Source: Bacteroidales bacterium
GTDB lineage: Bacteria; Bacteroidota; Bacteroidia; Bacteroidales; UBA932
Reading direction: 5' to 3'
Assembly (NCBI GenBank): GCA_017548805.1
Contig: JAFYZE010000205.1
Location: 1 to 7,614 of the forward strand
Length of the DNA stretch: 7,614 nucleotides
Shown here: positions 1 through 6,650 of the stretch, piece after piece
Numbering within the stretch: position 1 is the first letter of the stretch
Layout: each line of letters begins with the position of its first letter
Program-made: the position numbers and the translations under genes
The notes under the pieces: generated by a model
Database searches by the model: none
Seen by the model: only the letters and a program-made list of their open reading frames with translations
Told to the model about the DNA's origin: nothing

Positions 1-2259
1 GTCCTTAAAGCTATGACTCTTCAGGAGAAAGCCACGCTCCTCGTCGGTGGCGCACGCGCCCAGATCGTCAACGGAGTCACCTCCGGTGTCGCCGCCCAGG
101 TGCCCGGCGCCGCCGGCAACACCCGCCCCATCGAGCGCCTCGGCATCCCCGGCACCGTCCTTGCGGACGGCCCTGCCGGCCTCCGCATCAGCCCTACCCG
201 CGAGGGCGCTTCGCAGACTTTCTATTGCACCGGTTTCCCGGTTGGTACCCTCCTTGCCAGCTCATGGGACCTCGATTTAGTCGAGGCCGTGACCAAGGCC
301 ATGGGCCAGGAGGTGCATGAGTATGGTGTGGACGTGCTGCTCGCACCGGGCATGAACATCCACCGCAACCCCCTGTGCGGCCGTAATTTCGAGTATTTCT
401 CCGAGGATCCCCTCCTTTCCGGCAAGATGGCTTCCGCCTATGTCAAGGGCATCCAGAGCAATGATGTAGGCGTGTCCGTCAAGCACTACGCCGTCAACAA
501 CCAGGAGACCAACCGCAACGAGGACAACGCCCGCGTAAGCGAGCGCGCCCTCCGCGAGATCTACCTCAAGAATTTCGAGATCGCCGTCAAGGAAGCCAAA
601 CCCTGGACCGTGATGTCCTCCTACAACCAGCTCAACGGCGAGTACACCCAGCAGAAGAAGGACCTCCTTACTACCATCCTTCGTGACGAGTGGGGCTACA
701 ACGGAATAGTCATGACCGACTGGGGAAGCAAGGCCGGTACCGTCAAGTCAGCCTGGGCCGGCAACGACCTCATGGAGCCCGGCAACCAGACCGAGATCGA
801 CCGCATCGTCGCCGGCGTCCAGGACGGCAGCCTCTCCATCGAGGATGTCGACCGCAATGTCCGCCACATGCTTGAGTACATCGTCAAGACCCCTTCGTTC
901 AAGAAGTACAAGTATTCCAACAAGCCTGACCTCAGCGGCCACGCCCAGGTCGCCCGCAAGGCTGCCGGTGAGGCCATGGTGCTCCTCCGCAATGAAGGCG
1001 CCCTGCCGCTCGCTCCCGGAGGGAAGGTTGCCCTCTATGGCATCACCTCCCTTAACTTCGTGGCAGGCGGCACCGGCTCCGGCGACGTCAACAAGGCTTA
1101 TGTCGTCAACATGAAGGAAGGCCTCGAGAATGCCGGTTTCACCACCGACAAGGCCTTGATGGACTTCTACCAGAAGACCATAGACCTCGATGCTGCTACC
1201 CGCGCCCTGACCGCCACCGGCGGACGCAACTGGTTCATGGGGTCTCCCAAGCTCGCCGAGGTCGCCATCCCCGCCAGCGCCATCGCGACCCAGGCGCGCA
1301 ACAATGACGTAGCCGTCATCGTCATAGGACGCAATGCCGGCGAGGGCGCCGACCGCAAGATGATCGATGACTTTGACCTTACCAACATCGAGCGCGAACT
1401 TATCCGCGACGTCAGCCTGGCTTTCCATGAGAACGGCAAGAAAGTGATCGTCGTCCTGAACATCGGCGGTGTCATTGAGACCAATTCCTGGAAGAACAGC
1501 GTCGACGCCATCCTCCTTCCCTGGTCACCCGGACAGGAGGGCGCGAACGCTGTCGCCGATGTGCTGACCGGCAAGGTCAATCCTTCCGGAAGGCTCCCGA
1601 TGACCTTCCCGGTCAATTTCATGGACCATCCTTCCTCAGCCAATTTCCCTTACAATTACAATCGTAACGCCCAGCCTCAGGGCGGTATGGGCTTCGGCGG
1701 TCCTCAGCAGCCTCAGCAGCGCCAGCTGCAGAAGGATGTCGACTACACCAATTACGAGGAAGGCATCTATGTCGGCTACCGCTACTTCTGCACCGCCGGC
1801 AAGGAGGTGTCCTATCCGTTCGGCTATGGTCTCAGCTATACTACCTTCGCCTACGGCAAGCCTGTCGTCAAGGCCGTCGCTGACGGCTTCGAGGCCAGCG
1901 TGACCGTGACAAATACCGGCTCCGTCGCCGGCAAGGAGGTGGTCGAACTCTACGTCTCCGCCCCTGCGGGCGGTCTCGAGAAGCCGGCCTGCGAGCTCAA
2001 GGGCTTTGCCAAGACCCGTGAGCTCAAGCCCGGCGAGAGCCAGACCGTCACCATCAAGGTCTCCAACTATGAGCTCGCCTCCTTCAACGAGGCCGCGTCG
2101 GCCTGGGAGGCCGCTGCCGGCTCCTACAAGCTGGCCTTCGGCTCCAGCGTCGCCGACGTGCGCGCCACCGCGGCCTACCAGCTCAAGAAGGCCGCCAGCT
2201 GGAAGACCAACAAGCTCTTCGCCCTCGACGCCCCTCTCAACGAGCTTTCGCTCAAATAG
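1..2259 (+). CDS. Glycoside hydrolase family 3, beta-glucosidase-like, N-terminus missing
   Basis: This is a GH3 exo-acting glycosidase, probably a beta-glucosidase or beta-xylosidase trimming oligosaccharides; substrate cannot be read from sequence. The frame is open to the left edge, and ATG 13 is probably internal because VLKAMTLQEKA resembles the usual internal GH3 start (xxMTLEEK), so a signal peptide probably lies upstream. Numbering from the ATG at 13 (748 residues): TIM-barrel motifs GIP/DGPAGLR (45-58), GRNFEYFSEDP (123-133), KHYAVNNQE (157-165) and VMTDWG (233-238), with Asp236 the expected nucleophile; an alpha/beta sandwich with GEGADR (443-448), Glu444 the likely acid/base; and a C-terminal fibronectin III-like domain (about 577-724, starting near YEEGIYVGYRY). 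No PA14 insert is present. A Gln/Gly-rich linker occupies about 551-574. The gene ends at TAG, followed by a hairpin terminator. Family assignment is firm; specificity is open. Confidence 0.95.
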   Translation, partial: VLKAMTLQEKATLLVGGARAQIVNGVTSGVAAQVPGAAGNTRPIERLGIPGTVLADGPAGLRISPTREGASQTFYCTGFPVGTLLASSWDLDLVEAVTKAMGQEVHEYGVDVLLAPGMNIHRNPLCGRNFEYFSEDPLLSGKMASAYVKGIQSNDVGVSVKHYAVNNQETNRNEDNARVSERALREIYLKNFEIAVKEAKPWTVMSSYNQLNGEYTQQKKDLLTTILRDEWGYNGIVMTDWGSKAGTVKSAWAGNDLMEPGNQTEIDRIVAGVQDGSLSIEDVDRNVRHMLEYIVKTPSFKKYKYSNKPDLSGHAQVARKAAGEAMVLLRNEGALPLAPGGKVALYGITSLNFVAGGTGSGDVNKAYVVNMKEGLENAGFTTDKALMDFYQKTIDLDAATRALTATGGRNWFMGSPKLAEVAIPASAIATQARNNDVAVIVIGRNAGEGADRKMIDDFDLTNIERELIRDVSLAFHENGKKVIVVLNIGGVIETNSWKNSVDAILLPWSPGQEGANAVADVLTGKVNPSGRLPMTFPVNFMDHPSSANFPYNYNRNAQPQGGMGFGGPQQPQQRQLQKDVDYTNYEEGIYVGYRYFCTAGKEVSYPFGYGLSYTTFAYGKPVVKAVADGFEASVTVTNTGSVAGKEVVELYVSAPAGGLEKPACELKGFAKTRELKPGESQTVTIKVSNYELASFNEAASAWEAAAGSYKLAFGSSVADVRATAAYQLKKAASWKTNKLFALDAPLNELSLK
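1702..1719 (+). repeat. Two perfect 9-bp tandem copies in GH3 linker
   Basis: Two adjacent copies of CCTCAGCAG encode Pro-Gln-Gln twice inside the low-complexity Gln/Gly-rich linker of the GH3 enzyme. Because the unit is a multiple of three, gain or loss of a copy would keep the reading frame. The flanking bases also encode Gln- and Gly-rich residues, so this is best read as a flexible linker that grew by slippage. Confidence 0.6.
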
Positions 2260-2272
2260 TGGATGAAACAAC

Positions 2273-2302
2273 AAAAAAGCCGGTCAGTTCGACCGGCTTT
2301 TT

Positions 2303-2304
<2 letters not shown>
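2273..2304. terminator. Bidirectional rho-independent terminator between GH3 gene and def
   Basis: A perfect 7-bp stem, GCCGGTC (2279-2285) with GACCGGC (2291-2297), closes a 5-nt AGTTC loop. Six A residues (2273-2278) precede it and seven T residues (2298-2304) follow, so each strand shows a GC stem followed by a T run and the A/T flanks can extend the stem. It starts 13 bases after the GH3 stop codon. On the other strand the def stop codon (TAA, complement of 2303-2305) overlaps the edge of the A/T flank. It therefore probably ends both convergent transcripts. Confidence 0.9.
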
Positions 2305-2853
<549 letters not shown>

Positions 2854-2857
<4 letters not shown>

Positions 2858-3276
2858 AATCCTTTCGATTTTCTGTCCATGTATCCTTGCAGGATGATGG
2901 CTGCGCTGATGCGGTCCACCGATGCCTTGTTCCTGCGGTCCTTGTATTTCATTCCTCCGTCGATCATGGCCCTGTGGGCAAGTACGGAGGTGAAGCGTTC
3001 GTCCTCAAGCTCCACCGGGACGCCCGGGAAGGCCTTTTTGAGGACGGGGAGGAAAGCGTCTACGTCCGCCGCAGCCTCCGAGGGCCTGCCGTCGAGGTTC
3101 ATGGGATAACCCACGACAAATCGGGTTATGGTCTCTTTTTCGGAGTATTTTTGAAGATAATCTATTATCTTTGCAGACGGTACCGTCTCGAGTGCGGACG
3201 CGAAGATGCCGAGGGGATCGCTTGCCGCGAGCCCCGTGCGTTTCCTTCCGTAGTCGATGCCGATCAGTCTTTCCAT
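2854..3276 (-). CDS. ruvX: RuvX/YqgF family putative pre-16S rRNA nuclease (Holliday junction resolvase-like)
   Basis: This is a YqgF/RuvX protein with an RNase H-like fold. In E. coli the family is tied to maturation of the 16S rRNA 5' end, and elsewhere to Holliday junction resolution; the sequence does not choose between them. In 140 residues, a usual length, it shows GIDYGRKRTGLA (6-17, Asp8), VVGYPMNLDG (54-63), EDERFTS (91-97, with an acidic residue near Glu93) and KASVDRISAAIILQGY (117-132, Asp121), consistent with an intact acidic active site. ATG 3276 is the only plausible start, since GIDYG follows within six residues. It overlaps def by 4 bases and is transcribed divergently from the M23 gene. 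Codons for residues about 34-54 are AT-rich compared with the rest, overlapping candidate promoter elements on the other strand. Confidence 0.95.
3166..3173 (+). promoter_or_regulatory. Candidate Bacteroidetes -7 element for the M23-dxr-rseP operon
   Basis: TATCTTTG, followed by C, fits the Bacteroidetes -7 consensus TAnnTTTG. A second match, TATTTTTG, lies at 3146-3153. Both are antisense within ruvX, in its most AT-rich stretch. No TTTG is found 19-21 bases upstream of either, so a -33 element is not supported. If used, the start would be near 3177 and give a leader of roughly 125 nt before the ATG at 3302. I saw no better + strand candidate in the 25-bp gap. Confidence 0.3.
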
Positions 3277-3283
3277 GAGACTG

Positions 3284-3314
3284 CAAATTTAGTTAAAAAG
3301 TATGTCAGAGCAAA
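3284..3314 (-). promoter_or_regulatory. Bacteroidetes-type promoter for ruvX-def
   Basis: Read on the minus strand: TTTG (3314-3311), 19 bases, then TAAATTTG (3291-3284). This matches the published Bacteroides primary sigma consensus TTTG-N19 to N21-TAnnTTTG at every fixed position and in spacing. With the -7 element placed as usual, transcription would start about 4 bases after it, near 3280, leaving only a few bases before the ruvX ATG at 3276. The -33 element lies inside the first codons of the divergent M23 gene. Confidence 0.75.
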
Positions 3315-4147
3315 ATAATCAGCCGAAGGCCCGGAGTTTCCGCCTGTCCCTCGTGGACGACCTGACCCACCGCAAACTGTGGGTGCTTCACTTCACGAAG
3401 CCCGGTTTCTTCGTGACGGTCATCTCGGCTGTGGTGGTCCTTTTCGCCATCGTCTATGCGCTGCTGGCTTATACGCCGCTGCGCACCTCCATACCCGGAT
3501 ATCCCGACGCCCATACCCGCCGCGCCGCCATACAGAACGCCATCAGGATTGATTCGCTTGAGAATGTTATCAGCCGCTGGGAGCTCTATTCGGAGAACCT
3601 CGTGCGGGTGATCGAGGGCGAGGCGCCGCTGCCGGTCGACAGCGTGATCCGCCTAGCGGATGCGGCTGTCGCCGAGGGGCGCGACGCCGCCTACCTGGCC
3701 GGGCGCGACTCAGTGATGCGCGACCTCGTGAACCGCGAGGAGCAGTTCGGAGTCAGCGGCAGCGAGGAGCGCGAACTCCCCATCGAGGGGCTGCATTTCT
3801 TCACCCCGCTCAAGGGAGTGGTCTCCCAGGGTTTCGACGGAGTCATGCACCCTTATGTCGACATTGCCGCTCCCGCCAATACCGTGGTCATGTCCATCCT
3901 TGACGGCATCGTCATCTTCGACGGCTGGACCGACGGGTCCGACTATACCATCATCATCCAGCACGAAGGCGGCGTCATAAGCGTGTACAAGCACAACGGT
4001 AGGCTCCTGCACAAGACTGGAGACCGCGTGTCGTCAGGCACTTCCATCGCCCTTGTGGGCGGATCGGTGGAGGGGGACGAGCACCTGCGTTTCGAGCTGT
4101 GGTACCGTGGCGAGGTGGTTGACCCTGAAAAATACATCGTTTTCTGA
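3302..4147 (+). CDS. M23/LytM-like peptidase-domain protein, single membrane anchor, probably degenerate zinc site
   Basis: The 281-residue protein has a short cytoplasmic N-terminus, one hydrophobic segment (about 36-57), a predicted helical periplasmic stretch (about 75-145) and a C-terminal LytM/M23 fold (about 165-281). M23 enzymes are zinc endopeptidases that cut peptidoglycan cross-links. The zinc motif HxxxD is present (His183, Asp187, in MHPYVDIAAP) and so is the YKH histidine (His231), but the final HxH motif reads His261-Leu-Arg263 in EHLRFELWY. In LytM-type enzymes that second His is a zinc ligand, so the enzyme may be inactive, like regulatory LytM factors such as EnvC or NlpD; this is inference. 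The start ATG follows an A-rich leader with no Shine-Dalgarno site. Its TGA shares one base with the dxr ATG. It heads the envelope operon. Confidence 0.88.
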   Translation: MSEQNNQPKARSFRLSLVDDLTHRKLWVLHFTKPGFFVTVISAVVVLFAIVYALLAYTPLRTSIPGYPDAHTRRAAIQNAIRIDSLENVISRWELYSENLVRVIEGEAPLPVDSVIRLADAAVAEGRDAAYLAGRDSVMRDLVNREEQFGVSGSEERELPIEGLHFFTPLKGVVSQGFDGVMHPYVDIAAPANTVVMSILDGIVIFDGWTDGSDYTIIIQHEGGVISVYKHNGRLLHKTGDRVSSGTSIALVGGSVEGDEHLRFELWYRGEVVDPEKYIVF

Positions 4148-5304
4148 TGAAGAGGAGGATAGCGATACTCGGATCGACCGGTTCGATCGGACGGCAGACC
4201 CTGGATGTGGTGCGGCAGCACCCCGATCTCTTTCAGATAGAGCTTCTTACAGCCAACAACAGTACTGAACTGCTCATTGCCCAGGCGAGGGAATTCGACG
4301 CCAACAGCGTGGTCATCTGCAATGAGTCGCACTACCGCGAGGTGGCCGACGCCCTGCACCCTGACGGCATCAAGGTCTTCGCCGGCATCCAGTCGGCCTG
4401 CGACCTCGTGGCGGGGGACAACATCGACATCGTCGTGGCCTCCATGGTCGGCTTCAGCGGCCTGGCTCCGACCGTGGCCGCCGTCAAGGCGGGCAAGGTC
4501 ATCGCCCTGGCCAACAAGGAGACGCTGGTCGCTGCCGGTTCCGTGGTCATGGGCCTTGCCGAGGAGCATCACGCGCCCATCCTTCCCGTCGATTCGGAGC
4601 ATTCAGCCATATTCCAGTGCCTGCTGGCGGCGCAGGGCAACGCCCTCAGCCGCATCCATCTCACCGCCTCCGGCGGTCCTTTCCGCACCTGGGACAAGAC
4701 CCTGATCGCCAAGGCCACCAAGGACATGGCGCTCAAGCATCCCAACTGGAACATGGGCGCCAAGATCACCATCGACTCCGCGACCATGATGAACAAGGGC
4801 TTCGAGGTCATCGAGGCCAAATGGCTGTTCGACGTCGAGCCAGACCGCATCCATGTAGTCGTGCATCCCGAGTCCATCATCCATTCGATGGTAGAGTTCG
4901 AGGACGGTGCGGTGATCGCGCAGCTCGGGCATCCCGACATGCGCGAACCCATACAGTTCGCCATCGGATTCCCCGAGCGCCTGCCGCTCAACAACCGCAA
5001 GCTGGATTTCGCAAAGCTGGGTTCCCTCAGCTTTGCCGAGCCTGACATGGACCGCTTCCCGTGCCTGGCCCTCGCTTTCGGGGCCATACGCCGGGGCGGC
5101 AACATTCCCTGTGTTCTCAACGCGGCCAACGAAGCCGCGGTAGCGGCCTATCTGAAAGACCGCATAGGATTCTACGACATCGCGCACATAGCCGAAAAAT
5201 GCATGGCAGGTGCGGATTTTGTAGCAAATCCTTCGCTCGACGACATCTTCGCTTCCAATGACTGGGCATTGCGTCGGGCCAATGAATTGATAATCAAATG
5301 GTAG
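4147..5304 (+). CDS. dxr: 1-deoxy-D-xylulose-5-phosphate reductoisomerase
   Basis: DXR converts 1-deoxy-D-xylulose 5-phosphate to 2-C-methyl-D-erythritol 4-phosphate with NADPH, the committed step of the cytoplasmic MEP isoprenoid pathway. The 385 residues are near full family length. Visible motifs are the nucleotide-binding GSTGSIG (9-15), LANKETLVAAG (121-131), PVDSEHSA (147-154), TASGGPFR (173-180), HPNWNMGAKITIDSATMMNKG (198-218), HPESIIHSMVEF (240-251) and NAANEAAVAAYL (325-336). By alignment to the E. coli enzyme from memory, metal ligands are Asp149, Glu151 and Glu220, and Trp201 and His198 fall in the flexible active-site loop. ATG 4147 is needed to keep the Rossmann motif intact; it overlaps the previous stop by one base, so translation is probably coupled. 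The gene overlaps rseP by 7 bases. Nothing is missing. Confidence 0.98.
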   Translation: MKRRIAILGSTGSIGRQTLDVVRQHPDLFQIELLTANNSTELLIAQAREFDANSVVICNESHYREVADALHPDGIKVFAGIQSACDLVAGDNIDIVVASMVGFSGLAPTVAAVKAGKVIALANKETLVAAGSVVMGLAEEHHAPILPVDSEHSAIFQCLLAAQGNALSRIHLTASGGPFRTWDKTLIAKATKDMALKHPNWNMGAKITIDSATMMNKGFEVIEAKWLFDVEPDRIHVVVHPESIIHSMVEFEDGAVIAQLGHPDMREPIQFAIGFPERLPLNNRKLDFAKLGSLSFAEPDMDRFPCLALAFGAIRRGGNIPCVLNAANEAAVAAYLKDRIGFYDIAHIAEKCMAGADFVANPSLDDIFASNDWALRRANELIIKW

Positions 5305-6638
5305 TATTGATAAAAGCGCTTCAAGTGATACTGGCCCTCTCGGTGCTCATCATCATCCACGAGTTCGGCCACTTCACTTTTGCGAAGCTTTTCGGCATAC
5401 GTGTGGACAAATTCTTCCTCTTTTTCGACGTGGGAGGCGCCAAGCTTTTCTCGTCCAAGAAGACAAAGTGGTTCACCAAGCTTTTCCCCAAGGCGGCCGA
5501 GGCCGAGACCGAGTACGGCATAGGCTGGCTCCCGCTGGGCGGATACTGCAAGATCAGCGGCATGATCGACGAGTCCCTGGACCTCGAGAGCATGAAGAAG
5601 GATCCCCAGCCATGGGAGTTCCGCACCAAGAAGCCCTGGCAGCGTCTGCTCGTGATGGCGGGAGGTGTGCTTTACAACTTCATTTTCGCCATCATTGCGT
5701 ACAGCTGCATCCTCGGCATCTGGGGACAGGCGTATTTCTCGAATGAGGACAACGCCATCTATGTCAACGAACTGGCTTACGAGATGGGTTTCCGCAGCGG
5801 CGACCGCATCCTTGCCTTCGACGACTACGTGCCTGAGAATTTCAGCATGCTGCAGGCCGACCTGGCCCGCCGCAACGTCCGCAAGGCGACTGTGCTGCGC
5901 GGCACTGATACGCTTGACATATACATCGACCGTGCGATGATAGGGGAGGTGCTGAACACCCCAGGAATGTTCGACCTCGCTGTTCCTTTCGTGGTGGATT
6001 CCTTCATGGAAGGTTCACCGAACGTGGATTCGGGCCTGGAAAAGGGCGACCGGATAGTGTCTATCGAGGGCAGGGGAGTGCCCTACGTACAGGACTCGAG
6101 GCCGGTGCTCGAGACTTTCGCCGGACAGACCGTGTCCGCGGTAGCGCTCCGCGACGCGGACTCGCTACAGGTCCGGCTGCAGGTCGACACGACCGGCCGC
6201 GTAGGTATCTACATGGCCATGCCCGGTTATCAGACACGGCGTTACAATTTCCTGACGGCCATCCCGGCGGGATTCAAGGAGACCTTCTCCACGATAGGCG
6301 GATACATCAAGGACCTGCGCCTGGTGGCTACGCCGAGCACGCAGGCCTACAAGTCGGTTGGAAGCTTCATCGCCATCGGTCAGGTATTTCCCAGCACCTG
6401 GGACTGGTACCGCTTCCTCGAACTGCTGGCGCTGCTGTCCATCATGCTTGGCGTGATGAACCTGCTCCCCATCCCTGGGCTTGACGGAGGACACATCCTG
6501 TTCACGCTGTACGAGATGGTGACGGGACGCAAACCCAACGACCGCTTCCTGACTATCATGCAGGTCATAGGCATGGTCCTGCTGATGGGGCTTATGTTCC
6601 TGGCTTTCGGGAACGACATAGGCAGACTGATCAAATAA
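5298..6638 (+). CDS. rseP: RseP-type site-2 intramembrane zinc metalloprotease
   Basis: RseP is an S2P (M50) protease of the inner membrane. In E. coli it cleaves RseA and leftover signal peptides; in Bacteroidetes its main substrates are not settled and this window shows no anti-sigma factor. The 446 residues show the first membrane helix with HEFGH (21-25; zinc ligands His21 and His25, catalytic Glu22), PLGGY (79-83), a second helix with GGVLYN (122-127), two PDZ domains (about 150-215 and 222-305, the second with SGLEKGDRIVSIEG at 245-258), a third helix with NLLPIPGLDGG (388-398; Asp396 the third ligand) and a last helix (about 418-438). A basic stretch (FSSKKTKWFTKLFPK, 51-65) lies between HEFGH and PLGGY, where E. 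coli RseP is shorter. The ATG overlaps the end of dxr by 7 bases, with an A-rich leader. Confidence 0.96.
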   Translation: MVVLIKALQVILALSVLIIIHEFGHFTFAKLFGIRVDKFFLFFDVGGAKLFSSKKTKWFTKLFPKAAEAETEYGIGWLPLGGYCKISGMIDESLDLESMKKDPQPWEFRTKKPWQRLLVMAGGVLYNFIFAIIAYSCILGIWGQAYFSNEDNAIYVNELAYEMGFRSGDRILAFDDYVPENFSMLQADLARRNVRKATVLRGTDTLDIYIDRAMIGEVLNTPGMFDLAVPFVVDSFMEGSPNVDSGLEKGDRIVSIEGRGVPYVQDSRPVLETFAGQTVSAVALRDADSLQVRLQVDTTGRVGIYMAMPGYQTRRYNFLTAIPAGFKETFSTIGGYIKDLRLVATPSTQAYKSVGSFIAIGQVFPSTWDWYRFLELLALLSIMLGVMNLLPIPGLDGGHILFTLYEMVTGRKPNDRFLTIMQVIGMVLLMGLMFLAFGNDIGRLIK

Positions 6639-6650
6639 AACCGCAAAGAT

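Noticed and set aside
13..15. ATG at 13 as the start of the GH3 gene
   Set aside because: The frame is open upstream to base 1, and the residues around this Met align with an internal GH3 motif. No signal peptide follows it, although one is expected, so the true start is outside the window.
748..1428. Long minus-strand open frame (226 codons) inside the GH3 gene
   Set aside because: It is antisense to a gene with clear GH3 motifs throughout, and its translation is a biased Gly/Ala/Val/Asp mix with no recognisable domain. This is typical of a shadow frame in GC-rich DNA.
1636..2274. Minus-strand open frame (212 codons) over the GH3 C-terminus and terminator
   Set aside because: It is opposite the fibronectin III-like domain, has low-complexity Leu/Gly/Ala composition, and would start on the far side of the shared terminator hairpin without promoter signals.
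2887..3318. Plus-strand open frame (143 codons) opposite ruvX running into the M23 start
   Set aside because: It is antisense to the intact RuvX motifs, shows no domain and would overlap the M23 start; it is better explained as a shadow of ruvX.
4152..4158. GAGGAGG as a Shine-Dalgarno site for dxr
   Set aside because: It lies inside the first dxr codons, after the ATG at 4147. No in-frame start follows soon enough to keep the GSTGSIG nucleotide-binding motif, so the run only encodes Lys-Arg-Arg.
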